Source: Methanobacteriaceae archaeon (GTDB lineage Archaea > Methanobacteriota > Methanobacteria > Methanobacteriales > Methanobacteriaceae). From it: a stretch of DNA of 37,080 bases. Location of the stretch: positions 1-37,080 of the forward strand of contig JAHKLT010000049.1 in assembly GCA_020854915.1 (NCBI GenBank). The letters are read 5' to 3'. The translations under genes were made by a program, and so were the position numbers. The first letter of the stretch is position 1. Every line of letters starts with the position of its first letter. The notes under the pieces were generated by a model that ran no database searches, was not told where the DNA came from, and saw only the letters and a list, made by a program, of their open reading frames with translations. Shown in pieces: positions 1 to 8,540 of this stretch.

Positions 1-341
1 GTTTTTCTTCAAAAGTCAATTTTGACGGACGGCCACCATTATAATATTTAGGATACAAACCTTCATATCCTTCATCATTCCAACGGTCTAACCACTTATG
101 AAATGTAGGTAAACTAATATCTCGTTTTTTACAAATATCCTTAGGTTTTTCACCATTATACACATCTTGTATAACATAAAGTTTTCTAAGAACATCAGCT
201 TCTTTTTCTTTTTTATTAATACAGTTTTTCAATTTTTTATTAGTCAAATGTTTATTGATTTTTTTTGAGGCATACCAACCATAATCACACCTTATACCTA
301 AATATAAGATTTGATTTTTATTATTTAAATACTTTTCCATA
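1..341 (-). pseudogene. IS630-type transposase, N-terminal part, runs off the window edge
   Basis: A reading frame on the minus strand starts at an ATG at 341-339 and stays open to the window edge (113 codons). It begins MEKYLNNKNQ. Around residues 50-100 it carries a helix-turn-helix of the type found at the N terminus of IS630/Tc1-mariner transposases (PKDICKKRDISLPTFHKWLD), followed by the linker GGRPSKLTFEE that normally leads into the DDE catalytic domain. Only the DNA-binding half lies inside the window, so whether the rest is intact cannot be judged. A relic of the DDE half of the same kind of transposase lies immediately beyond its start, on the opposite strand. Confidence 0.65.
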
Positions 342-365
342 AATACTATATTTATTATTAGTCCA

Positions 366-706
366 AATGGGGAAAGTCATATAGAATTCTTGGAAAATCC
401 ACAAAAGAGCATATAACATGGTCTATTATTTAATTTTATAAAAAAACTCATAAAAACCAATAGTAATGCTTTTAGATAACTTCCCATCCCATCATTCATT
501 TTATTTTACCATTAATGCTAAAATATCATTGACGTTTATTTGCTTTTTGTTCCAAAATATAGGCCTAGATTAAATCCTACTGAAACTTCTATGAAAGAGA
601 TAAGAAGATAATTTATCCATCTTTATTTCTTGAAAATGCAGAAAAAATTAAATAAGAAGTAATTAGAGGATTTGAAGAATTTAAAAAACAACTAAATGTG
701 CTTTAA
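366..706 (+). pseudogene. IS630-type transposase, C-terminal DDE half, degenerate
   Basis: No single frame is open, but three pieces in different frames follow the order of an IS630 (DDE_3) catalytic domain. At about 366-416 there is NGESHIEFLENPQKSI. At about 457-520 there is IVMLLDNFPSHHS, which holds the second catalytic aspartate and the DNxxxHH signature. At about 554-615 there is PKYRPRLNPTETSMKEIRR, which holds the NPxE motif with the last acidic residue. The final piece runs to a TAA at 704-706. At least one in-frame stop and two frameshifts separate the pieces, so it cannot make a transposase. It has no N-terminal domain of its own. Confidence 0.6.
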
Positions 707-831
707 ATTGGATGAATAATCATTGGATAAATATAAATTAATAATGATAAACTTTACCATAATGACTATAATTTCATATCGAAATTTTTATTATGTATGA
801 ATTAAAATATAATTAATATAGAGATGATATT

Positions 832-1374
832 ATGAAAGTTGTTGGTATTAATGCAAGCCCAAGAGAAAATAGTAATGCTGAAATACTTTTGGATAAAGCT
901 TTAAAAGGAGCAGAAGATGAAGGAAATGAAATATCAAAATATACTTTAGAAAATATTAATATTTCACCATGTATGGCATGTGAAACCTGTGCAACAGGGC
1001 TTGATTGTGCAAGAGGAGATGATTGCAATACTATTTTAGATGAACTTTTAGAAGCAGAAGCTATAATATTCTCAAGCCCAATCTATTATGGTCAAATGTC
1101 AGCACAAGGTAAAATGTTTGTAGATAGACTTTATTCTATTTCAAGAAACCCAAAAAAATCTATTGAAGGAAAAGATGCTATTTTAATATTTACTCATGGT
1201 GCACCTGAAGGAACATATGATCAATATATAGAACTTACAAAAGCTTCACCATTTGGTTATACTGGAATGGAAGTATTTGAGGTATTAGATGTTGGAGAAG
1301 TTCAAGAACCTGGTGATGTTAATTCTAACCAAGAAGCTTTAGATGAAGCTTATGATATTGGCTCAAGTATATAA
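832..1374 (+). CDS. Isf-like iron-sulfur flavoprotein (NADPH-dependent FMN reductase family)
   Basis: This 180-residue flavodoxin-fold protein belongs to the FMN reductase family. It starts MKVVGINASPRENSNAE, the phosphate-binding loop for FMN, and has SSPIYYGQMSAQ at about 79-90, which packs on the flavin. Between them lie Cys47, Cys50, Cys53 and Cys59, the compact C-x2-C-x2-C-x5-C spacing that binds the 4Fe-4S cluster in the iron-sulfur flavoprotein (Isf) of Methanosarcina; there is also Cys65. Isf proteins pass electrons in the cytoplasm and have been linked to reduction of oxygen and peroxide. The start has a good ribosome site (GAGATGAT, about 5 bases upstream). The next gene begins on the base after its stop codon, so the two are probably co-transcribed. 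The true electron partner cannot be told from sequence. Confidence 0.85.
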   Translation: MKVVGINASPRENSNAEILLDKALKGAEDEGNEISKYTLENINISPCMACETCATGLDCARGDDCNTILDELLEAEAIIFSSPIYYGQMSAQGKMFVDRLYSISRNPKKSIEGKDAILIFTHGAPEGTYDQYIELTKASPFGYTGMEVFEVLDVGEVQEPGDVNSNQEALDEAYDIGSSI

Positions 1375-1782
1375 ATGTTTGTAAAAACTTTAAATATTTC
1401 AACTAAAAATCAATTTGAAATTATTGATATAAGTCAAGAAATCAATAATTTCTTAAATATTTTAAAAATAGATATTGGTGTTGTGAATGTTTTCTCTAAA
1501 CATTCAACATCAGCTATTTCTATTAATGAGAATGAAAAAGGTCTTTTAAAAGATTTAGAAATTTTTTTAAATGAATTTATTTTAGAAAATAATAATTATT
1601 TTCATGATAAAATAGATGATAATGCTCATTCTCACTTAAAATCTTTTTTTCTAAAAAATAGTGAAACAATTCCTATTTCTAATAATCAAATGAATTTAGG
1701 TATTTGGCAATCTGTATTTTTCATAGAATTTGATGGACCTAGATCTTCAAGAGAAATCATTTTAACTGTTTTTGGTAAATAG
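1375..1782 (+). CDS. yjbQ: YjbQ family protein (UPF0047)
   Basis: The 135-residue protein has the hallmark stretches of the YjbQ/UPF0047 family: FSKHSTSAISINENE (40-54), DNAHSHLKS (82-90) and LGIWQSVFFIEFDGPRSS (108-125). The histidines at 43, 85 and 87 and the EFDGPR segment form the conserved putative metal or phosphate site. Length is normal for the family. Some members can replace thiamin phosphate synthase when over-expressed, but the natural function is unsettled and no thiamin genes lie nearby. Its ATG directly follows the stop codon of the flavoprotein gene with no gap, so it probably depends on translational coupling. It ends 44 bases before the convergent pheT gene. Confidence 0.85.
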   Translation: MFVKTLNISTKNQFEIIDISQEINNFLNILKIDIGVVNVFSKHSTSAISINENEKGLLKDLEIFLNEFILENNNYFHDKIDDNAHSHLKSFFLKNSETIPISNNQMNLGIWQSVFFIEFDGPRSSREIILTVFGK

Positions 1783-1826
1783 CTTTTTATCATAATATAT
1801 AATATTGATAAAATTATTTCCAGCTA

Positions 1827-3476
1827 TTAAAAAGTAATTTCAAAAGCTATTACTGGATATTCTAATGTAAAATTTCTAATTACTTCTGGTGAGATTTCTC
1901 CAAAGAAACCACTTATTTCACCATTATTAGACTTTCCTTTTAAGTTTGCAACTCTACCATTAATAAAACTAGGGTTATCTGATGATGATAATTCCATTGA
2001 ATAACCTAAATTATTTAATATTGTTGTTACATTGGTTTTCATTTCTGTGAAATTAGCATTTGAATGACAAATAACACCTGCTAGTTTTTTAAGAGTTTTA
2101 ACTTTTGTTTCTTGTGTATCATCAAGGTATAATACATCTCCAATTTCAAATAATTTTTGAGGAAAATCTTCGTGTTTATTATCCTCTAAAAATTCCATCA
2201 AACTATTTATTAAACTTTTTCTAATCATTGTTCTATCTATTGTTATTGGTTTTGAAACTTCAACATGCTCATCTTCTTTTTGTAGCATATTTTCATAGTG
2301 AGATTTTTCACTTGTAAGCATTAAACTCATAAGTTCTTGAAATCCTAATCCAATCATAACTTCTCTTATTGTTTTCTCAGATTTAAACCAATTATGTTCT
2401 GATGCAATTGTAGAAATATTAGGAAGTTTAGTTTCTATCTTTTTTATACAATATTGGATAGCTATGTTTTCTATAATATCTACTTCATGTAAAATATCAA
2501 TTCTATATGGTGGGATAATAGCTTCAATATTATTATCATCAATAATTTTACTATCGAATCTTGCTTTTTGAAGTAATCTAGAAATATCTTCTGCACTTAA
2601 ACTGGTTCCACCTATTAATTCATTAGTTAAATCTACATGAACAATTTTATTTTGAACTTTAAATTCAGGACTTGTAATTGTTTTATCAGGATATACTACA
2701 TCCATACTTTCTATTTCTCCACCAACCTCTCCAAAAGAAGAACAAATAATATTTAATGTTTGATTAACTGCTTTTTCATCAGTTCCTGTAACATCTACAA
2801 TAATTGTAGTTGTATCTTCAGTTAATTTAGTTAGTTCTCCATTTATAATTGGTGGCATAGATAGAACTTCTTTATTATTATCTAAAATCAATGGATATTT
2901 GTCAAATTCTTCAAGTAAATGTGAATATTTTGCGCCTTTTTCATTATTCTTTAATATTTCCTCTGGAGTCATTTTATAATCTGTTTCAAGAGATATGAAA
3001 CTATTTTCATTCTTTGAACTAGCTATATATTTATAAGGTGCTTCAACAACATCAGCATTATGTATTCCAATAGCTACTTTTTTTCTATCCCTTCCAATAA
3101 CCCAATGGAGGTTTTCTTGAAAATCCATTATTTGTTTTAATTTATTTTCTGTGAATCTCACATTCTTGATTTTTGCAAAAGCAATAAATGGCCTAATTTT
3201 TAGTATCTCCTTATCAACTATTACTTTTTCATTGGATTTAGATATTTTATAATTTGGAATTCCTAATTCTTGTGATATAAAACCTTTAAAAGATCTAGCT
3301 ACTCCTTCTATTGATAGATTGTCTGGACGGTTTGGGAAGAATTCTACTTTAATTTCTTCATCATTGTAATCTTCTATATCACTACCCATCATTGGCAATA
3401 TATCTATTAATTTTTCTTTTTCAATATTTATTCCAAATTCTTCTAAATCTTCATATTTAAATGTAATAACTGGCAT
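1827..3476 (-). CDS. pheT: Phenylalanyl-tRNA synthetase beta subunit, archaeal type
   Basis: This is the 549-residue archaeal/eukaryotic-type beta subunit, which lacks the N-terminal EMAP-like domain of bacterial PheT. It forms the alpha2-beta2 enzyme that charges tRNA-Phe in the cytoplasm. PNRPDNLSIEGVARSFKGF (48-66) is the conserved N-terminal segment. The B3/B4 editing region follows in the middle, then the B5 domain (around 290-355, with IIPPYRIDILHEVDIIENIA) and a catalytic-core-like C-terminal domain ending with the GEISPEVIRNF segment. The start is set by a GGAG ribosome site 7 bases upstream. It lies 10 bases behind a small membrane protein gene in the same direction, so the two form an operon. 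The partner pheS is about 24 kb away on the other strand. Confidence 0.95.
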   Translation of the reverse strand: MPVITFKYEDLEEFGINIEKEKLIDILPMMGSDIEDYNDEEIKVEFFPNRPDNLSIEGVARSFKGFISQELGIPNYKISKSNEKVIVDKEILKIRPFIAFAKIKNVRFTENKLKQIMDFQENLHWVIGRDRKKVAIGIHNADVVEAPYKYIASSKNENSFISLETDYKMTPEEILKNNEKGAKYSHLLEEFDKYPLILDNNKEVLSMPPIINGELTKLTEDTTTIIVDVTGTDEKAVNQTLNIICSSFGEVGGEIESMDVVYPDKTITSPEFKVQNKIVHVDLTNELIGGTSLSAEDISRLLQKARFDSKIIDDNNIEAIIPPYRIDILHEVDIIENIAIQYCIKKIETKLPNISTIASEHNWFKSEKTIREVMIGLGFQELMSLMLTSEKSHYENMLQKEDEHVEVSKPITIDRTMIRKSLINSLMEFLEDNKHEDFPQKLFEIGDVLYLDDTQETKVKTLKKLAGVICHSNANFTEMKTNVTTILNNLGYSMELSSSDNPSFINGRVANLKGKSNNGEISGFFGEISPEVIRNFTLEYPVIAFEITF

Positions 3477-3486
3477 TTAAATTCTC

Positions 3487-3843
3487 CTAAACTCCATAAA
3501 TAATCATAAAAAATATTGATTCTATAGTAAAATGCAATGCTCTGTGTGGAATTGGTGGTAAATCTTTTAGTAATATTGTATGACTTACATCTATTGTAAA
3601 ATGAATGAATGCTGCAGCAATTCCTACTTTTAAAGACATGAATACTACTGATAAAACACAAAAATGGAAAAATGCTTCTATTAATTCATGAATAATCCAT
3701 GTTTGCATTGGTGAATTTATAATATTGTAAATTAATCCTGCTAAAAGGATATAAAAATCATTAAGTACTTTCCACATTATATGTGAATGTATCATATCAC
3801 TAATAGACAATACAACAGCTATGTAAAACCATAATAATTCCAT
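3487..3843 (-). CDS. Small histidine-rich membrane protein upstream of pheT
   Basis: A 118-residue protein of unknown function with about three or four hydrophobic segments (roughly 1-17, 28-48, 57-80 and 104-117). Many histidines and acidic residues sit in or next to the membrane segments in regular spacing: HSH at 19-21, HExxExxxH at 52-60, HFTIDVSH at 81-88 and HRALHFTIE at 100-108. This looks like a metal-binding membrane site rather than chance, but no named family could be assigned with confidence. The start has a GGTGAGTGA ribosome site directly before the ATG. Downstream, pheT begins only 10 bases after the stop, so the pair is probably one transcript led by this gene. A role linked to phenylalanine or tRNA charging would be pure inference. 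Confidence 0.75.
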   Translation of the reverse strand: MELLWFYIAVVLSISDMIHSHIMWKVLNDFYILLAGLIYNIINSPMQTWIIHELIEAFFHFCVLSVVFMSLKVGIAAAFIHFTIDVSHTILLKDLPPIPHRALHFTIESIFFMIIYGV

Positions 3844-3885
3844 TCACTCACCATTTCTTTTTAATTTTTATTAATAATAATATAT

Positions 3886-4240
3886 TTATTTTTTTTTATA
3901 AACATTCTTTAGCTGATAATTTTTATATTTATTGCACTGATTAATATTTATTTGTTTTTTTATAAACATTTTTAAATTTGGGACTTCAGCAGAAAAATCT
4001 GAAAAACTAGCTATTTCATATTCTTTTGTTTGTATTTCTCCATCCATTAAATAAAATCCTGCTCTGACTATTAATATTGCAACTATTATTCCTATAATTA
4101 TGATATTTTTTTTTATTCATTTTATTTTTGACCATACTATTATTTTCATCATCATTTTGAGGCGTCCCACAGGTTTTACAATAGACAATATCTTCTTTGA
4201 TTTAAGTATTACAGTTTTTACATTTCTTAATCATAAACAT
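3886..4240 (-). pseudogene. Broken zinc-ribbon membrane protein
   Basis: On the minus strand an ATG near 4240 begins MFMIKKCKNCNT, then meets a TAA, then continues in the same frame as IKEDIVYCKTCGTPQNDDEN. Together these give the two C-x2-C halves of a zinc ribbon. After a run of nine A bases (4106-4114) the frame must shift by one to continue as a membrane helix (IIIIGIIVAILIVRAGF) and a short outer segment that ends near 3886. The layout is the same as in the intact neighbour at 4278-4850, so this is a decayed paralogue. The in-frame stop and the frameshift make it a pseudogene unless both are sequencing errors. Confidence 0.55.
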
Positions 4241-4277
4241 TACCTTTACTAGATATTTTCATACCAATAATATTATT

Positions 4278-4850
4278 TTAAGACCATTCATATACAACCA
4301 TATTCCAAGAAACTAATTCATATCCATCAACATAAATTTGATAGTTTCCAGGACCATATGATAACTCTATGTTATTAGATCTAGTTGCAACAGCACTTTT
4401 TCCATTCCATGATACACTTGATGAATCTAAATATTTTCCATCTTTATAGACATCTACTTTCATATGATTATCTGCATAATTTTTAATAGGAAAAGCTGAA
4501 AATTCAACTTTTATTTTATCTCCTTTAATATTAACTCCAGTTGTGTAGTCTGAGACTCCACTATATGAATTTATTTGATTCCAAGTTTTTGGATGATTTG
4601 AATTTTCAACATTTCTTAAATTTTCATCAGAACCCATACTTGGAACATTATTTTGAGAAACATCACTATTAGAATTATTACTTAAAAAAATAAATAAACC
4701 TGCTAAAGAAGCTATCACTAAAATAACTATTAAAATGATAATTAAAATATTTTTATTAGAATTTTCAGGTTTTTTTATTAGTTTTAATCCACATTTCTCA
4801 CAATAGATTGCATCTTCATCATTTTTTGTTCCGCAATTTTGACAAAACAT
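4278..4850 (-). CDS. Zinc-ribbon, single-TM protein with an outer beta-rich domain
   Basis: A 190-residue protein of the zinc-ribbon-plus-membrane-helix type that is abundant in Methanobrevibacter. Cys3, Cys6, Cys17 and Cys20 (MFCQNCGTKN and IYCEKCG) form a cytoplasmic zinc ribbon. One membrane helix follows at about 36-57. The remaining 130 residues are polar, begin with a Ser/Asn-rich linker and end with a probably beta-rich domain outside the membrane (SYSGVSDYTTGVNIKGDKI, then YGPGNYQIYVDGYELVSW). The frame could open nine bases earlier at a GTG, but that GTGA makes a good ribosome site for the ATG chosen here. Function is unknown. Two decayed relatives or small membrane ORFs lie on either side in the same direction, which suggests a local gene expansion. 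Confidence 0.75.
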   Translation of the reverse strand: MFCQNCGTKNDEDAIYCEKCGLKLIKKPENSNKNILIIILIVILVIASLAGLFIFLSNNSNSDVSQNNVPSMGSDENLRNVENSNHPKTWNQINSYSGVSDYTTGVNIKGDKIKVEFSAFPIKNYADNHMKVDVYKDGKYLDSSSVSWNGKSAVATRSNNIELSYGPGNYQIYVDGYELVSWNMVVYEWS

Positions 4851-4893
4851 ATTATTCACTTTTTATATCTTTATTTTTTAAAGTACACTTAAA

Positions 4894-5205
4894 TTAAAAA
4901 TAGTACTTAGCTAAATCATTAAATTCTTTATTCATCATATATTCCTCTTTTGTCCAACTACTATTATATCCTACTAAAGCAATGATAAAAATTAGCATTA
5001 TTGTTAAAACTATAATAATAATGATTCTGTGTTTATATTTATTATCTTCATTGCGAAATAATAAATAAATACCAATGGCATACCCTATTATCCCTCCGAT
5101 TATTCCAAATATTAATCCTCCTATTATAGTTATTATATAACATATAGAGATTATAATATTTTTTTCATTTTTAAGAAGGATATCACTAGTTTTATTTGTT
5201 CCAAT
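4894..5205 (-). pseudogene. Two-helix membrane protein remnant without a usable start
   Basis: The minus strand is open for 103 codons between stops and codes for a plausible small membrane protein: NIIISICYIITIIGGL, then GIIGGIIGYAIGIYLLF, then a charged loop, then RIIIIIVLTIMLIFIIALVG and a polar tail ending NDLAKYYF. No ATG, GTG or TTG is available ahead of the first helix; the open stretch begins IGTNKTSDILLKNEK directly after a stop. It may be the C-terminal part of another zinc-ribbon membrane protein that has lost its N terminus. Composition and position next to two zinc-ribbon membrane genes support this, but homology cannot be proved from the sequence alone. Confidence 0.4.
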
Positions 5206-5244
5206 TTATAATTTTATATTTATTTTATTATTTAAAAATTTATC

Positions 5245-5316
5245 TTAGACCCAAAAGAATTACTATGACTGAATCTTAATGAAATATTTCAGTCATAGAT
5301 GAATTTCAGTATCATT
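5245..5316 (+). repeat. Hairpin repeat, copy 1 (upstream of valS)
   Basis: A stretch of 72 bases is repeated almost exactly at 27098-27168, with two substitutions and one indel. Its core is a perfect inverted repeat, CTATGACTGAA (5263-5273) with TTCAGTCATAG (5288-5298), around a 14-base loop. A second TTTCAG follows at 5305-5310 and could compete for the same left arm. No ORF runs through it. Downstream similarity stops at about 5316, just before a truncated membrane gene. Both copies point towards an aminoacyl-tRNA synthetase gene (valS here, pheS in the other). It may be a small mobile repeat or a conserved RNA leader. Confidence 0.7.
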
Positions 5317-5320
5317 TAGG

Positions 5321-5693
5321 ATGCATGTTTTTAGTGATAAAAATATTTTGGAGGAAACTGGTTTTGGTTATCAGCTATTGATTGGTTATACATTATCTTT
5401 TATTGCAAATTTTGGTCATATGATGCTTTTTTCACTATTTTTTGGTGCTAGGGCTTCATTGTTGTATATTGTGACTGTTTTTTCTTTAGCTTCTGCAAGT
5501 ATGTTAATTCCAATGTTTCCAGATTATTAACAAGATATTACCTTATGGTATTAGAAGTCAAAGAGGAAATAGACTAATAGCTTCTGTTACTATTATTTTA
5601 GTGATTAGTTTGTTGGTATTTGTTTTTGATTATCTTATTATTGTTGGGAGTGTGAGTCTTTTAGAACTTCGTCCTGCAAAATTTGGTGGTTAA
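5321..5693 (+). pseudogene. Truncated, frameshifted membrane protein
   Basis: The first open piece (5321-5530) starts MHVFSDKNILEETGFGYQ and holds two membrane helices with the segment IANFGHMMLFSLFFGARAS. Its frame ends at a TAA, but a frame shifted by one continues from 5532 with KILPYGIRSQRGNRLIASV, a further helix and a polar end (SLLELRPAKFGG), stopping at 5691-5693. The two pieces read well as a single multi-helix protein. The N-terminal part seems to be missing, because the frame closes at a stop inside the hairpin repeat just upstream. No family was recognised. It lies between the repeat and valS, in the same direction as valS. Confidence 0.5.
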
Positions 5694-5826
5694 GATATAA
5701 ATAATAAATAAAAATCTTAACATAATATTTTTGATATATTGTGAATTTAGAAAATTATATTTATTGTTTTTTACATAAATTTAATTATTATAATTATTTA
5801 CTTTATTTATTTTTTGGAGAAGATAT

Positions 5827-8538
5827 ATGTTAGAGAAAGATATTCCTAAAGATTATGAACATGAATCAGAAGAAAAATGGAAAAAAAAGTGGGAAGATGA
5901 AGATATATATAGATTCATTGGTGATGGAACAAAACCAAGGTATGTTATTGACACACCACCTCCTTATCCAACTGGTTCAATTCATTTAGGACATGTTTTA
6001 AATTGGACTTATATAGATATTAATGCAAGATATAGGCGTTTAAAAGGTTTTGATGTTTTGTTCACTCAAGGTTGGGATTGTCATGGTCTTCCAACAGAAG
6101 TTAAAGTAGAAGAAATTCATAATATTAAAAAAAATGATATTTCAAAATCAGAATTTCGAAAATACTGTATTGATTTAACAAGTGAAAATATTGAATTAAT
6201 GAAAAATCAAATGAAATCACTTGGTTTTTCACAGGATTGGAGTAGAGAATTTATTACAATGACTCCAGAATATATGGAAAAAACTCAATATTCTTTTTTA
6301 AAAATGTATGATGATAATTTGCTTTATCAAGGGATTCATCCTGTTAATTGGTGTCCTCGTTGCGAGACAGCTATTGCTTTTGCAGAAGTAGAATATGAGG
6401 ATAATCAAACATTCTTAAATTATGTTAATTTTCCTCCTGCAAAAGAATCTTATTATAAAGATATAGAATCTTCAAAATTATCTGGAAAAGAATCATCACC
6501 TGATGATGAAGGTGTTTTAATAGCTACAACAAGACCTGAACTTATGTCTGCTTGTGTTGGTGTTGTTGTTAGTCCTGATGATAAAAGATATTCTCATTTA
6601 ATAGATAAATATGTTGAAGTACCTTTGTCTTGTCAAAAAGTTAAAATAATAGCTGATTCTGAAGTTGATCCTGAATTTGGTACTGGTGCAGTTATGGTAT
6701 GTACTTTTGGTGATAAAACTGATGTAACTTGGGTTAATAAACATGAATTAGGAGTTATTGAAGCTATTGATGAAAAAGGTATTATGACCAAAGAATCTGG
6801 TAGATTTGAAGGTTTAGATTTAAAAGAATGTAAGATTAGATCTATTGAAGAATTAGAAAAAGAAGGATATCTTTTAAAGCAAGAAAATGTAGATCAAAAT
6901 GTTGGAAAATGTTGGAGATGTAAAACACCTATTGAAATATTAGTTAAAAAACAGTGGTTTATTGCTGTTAGAGAGTTAACAAATAAAATAAAAGATGCTG
7001 TAAATGATATGAATTGGGTTCCAGAACATATGAAAAGTAGACTTTTAAACTGGGCTGATTCAATGGAATGGGATTGGTGTGTTTCAAGACAAAGAATTTT
7101 TGCAACTCCTATTCCTGTTTGGTATTGTGCAGATTGTGGTGAAATTATTTTACCTGATGTAGAAGATTTACCAGTTGATCCAATTGAAGATAAACCTAAA
7201 AAACCATGTACTTGTGGTTCTAATGATTTTGTTCCAGAAGAAGATGTTTTGGATACATGGATGGATAGTTCAATATCTCCTTTAAATATAGCTGGGTGGC
7301 CAAATAAGAACTTTAAGGATAATTTTCCATCAGATATCAGACCACAAGGTCATGATATTATTAGAACATGGGCATTTTATACAACTCTTAGAACTTTAGC
7401 TTTAGAAGGTGAAAAACCATTTAAAGATATTGTTATTAATGGTATGGTTTTTGGAGAAGATGGTTATAAAATGAGTAAATCTCGTGGAAATGTTATTAGT
7501 CCTGAGAAGGTTATCTCGGAATATGGTGTTGATTCTTTGAGAACTTGGGCTTCTAATAGCTTACCTGGATCTGATCTTGCATTTGATTGGAAAGATATTA
7601 AATATGCTTATAAATTTTTAAGAAAATTTTGGAATGCATTTAGATTTATTAGTATGCATATTTTTAATGAAGAAGTAACTTATGAAGATGTTTCTAATAA
7701 TTTACAACCATTAGATAAATGGATTTTATCAAAATTAAATAATTTAAACAAAGAAGTTGATGAATCATTTGAGGAATATTCTTTTGCAAATACAATCAAT
7801 CCTATTCAGAAGTTTATTTGGCATGATTTTTGTGATGAGTATATTGAAACTGTAAAATATAGGTTATATAATGATGATGTATCGAATGAATCTATTAAAG
7901 CTGCTAAATATACATTAAAAACAGTTGTTGAAACATCTTTAATATTAATGTCTCCAATAACTCCATTTTTTACAGAGGAAATTTATCAATATTTTGAAGA
8001 GGATAAATCAATTCATAATTGTAATTGGCCAGAAGTAAATGAAGTATTGCTTGATGAGCTAGCAAAAGATCAAGGTGAAATAGCTATTAATCTTATTGGG
8101 GATATTAGAAGATTTAAATCATCATCTAAAATACCTTTAAATGTTTCCCTTGAAAATGTTAAAGTATATACAAATGATGAACTTAAAAATGTCTTAGTTG
8201 AATTTATTGAAGATATAAAAGGAACCTTAAAAATCAATAATTTAGAAATTGAAACTGGAAAACCTGATGTTCATGAGAAAATTGTTAGTGTAACACCGGA
8301 TATGTCTAAGATTGGGCCTAAATTTAAAAATGATGTGGGTAAAATTATTGCATATTTGAATTCCACATCTTTAGATGAATTAGCTAGTTTATTGGAAGAA
8401 GATGAATTAATAATTGATGATTTGATTCTTAGTAAAGATTATTTAAATATTGAAAAAGATCTTGTTGAATCTAGTGGTCAAAAAGTTGATATTGTTGATT
8501 CTCAAAATTTGGATATTATTTTAGAAATTATCAGATAA
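5827..8538 (+). CDS. valS: Valyl-tRNA synthetase
   Basis: A class I synthetase of 903 residues that charges tRNA-Val. The nucleotide-binding HIGH motif is HLGH at 53-56 within [32 protein letters not shown] near 83-97 is typical of archaeal ValRS, whereas IleRS has GWDTHGLPIE. The editing domain ([18 protein letters not shown]) lies near 236-253 and KMSKS is at 548-552. Two CxxC pairs (CPRC near 177, CWRC near 361) and a further zinc-like segment near 437 fit archaeal ValRS. The length also suits ValRS; IleRS is usually over 1000 residues. A GGAG ribosome site precedes the ATG. aroA starts two bases after its stop, and nth follows 13 bases after aroA, so these form an operon. Confidence 0.95.
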   Translation: MLEKDIPKDYEHESEEKWKKKWEDEDIYRFIGDGTKPRYVIDTPPPYPTGSIHLGHVLNWTYIDINARYRRLKGFDVLFTQGWDCHGLPTEVKVEEIHNIKKNDISKSEFRKYCIDLTSENIELMKNQMKSLGFSQDWSREFITMTPEYMEKTQYSFLKMYDDNLLYQGIHPVNWCPRCETAIAFAEVEYEDNQTFLNYVNFPPAKESYYKDIESSKLSGKESSPDDEGVLIATTRPELMSACVGVVVSPDDKRYSHLIDKYVEVPLSCQKVKIIADSEVDPEFGTGAVMVCTFGDKTDVTWVNKHELGVIEAIDEKGIMTKESGRFEGLDLKECKIRSIEELEKEGYLLKQENVDQNVGKCWRCKTPIEILVKKQWFIAVRELTNKIKDAVNDMNWVPEHMKSRLLNWADSMEWDWCVSRQRIFATPIPVWYCADCGEIILPDVEDLPVDPIEDKPKKPCTCGSNDFVPEEDVLDTWMDSSISPLNIAGWPNKNFKDNFPSDIRPQGHDIIRTWAFYTTLRTLALEGEKPFKDIVINGMVFGEDGYKMSKSRGNVISPEKVISEYGVDSLRTWASNSLPGSDLAFDWKDIKYAYKFLRKFWNAFRFISMHIFNEEVTYEDVSNNLQPLDKWILSKLNNLNKEVDESFEEYSFANTINPIQKFIWHDFCDEYIETVKYRLYNDDVSNESIKAAKYTLKTVVETSLILMSPITPFFTEEIYQYFEEDKSIHNCNWPEVNEVLLDELAKDQGEIAINLIGDIRRFKSSSKIPLNVSLENVKVYTNDELKNVLVEFIEDIKGTLKINNLEIETGKPDVHEKIVSVTPDMSKIGPKFKNDVGKIIAYLNSTSLDELASLLEEDELIIDDLILSKDYLNIEKDLVESSGQKVDIVDSQNLDIILEIIR

Positions 8539-8540
8539 TT

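Noticed and set aside
3443-3661. Overlapping frame across the pheT and membrane-protein junction
   Set aside because: It is another frame of the histidine-rich gene and has no ribosome site or family resemblance.
5827-8538. Isoleucyl-tRNA synthetase
   Set aside because: [14 protein letters not shown], the length of 903 residues and the zinc-like CxxC pairs fit archaeal ValRS; IleRS is longer and has GWDTHGLPIE.
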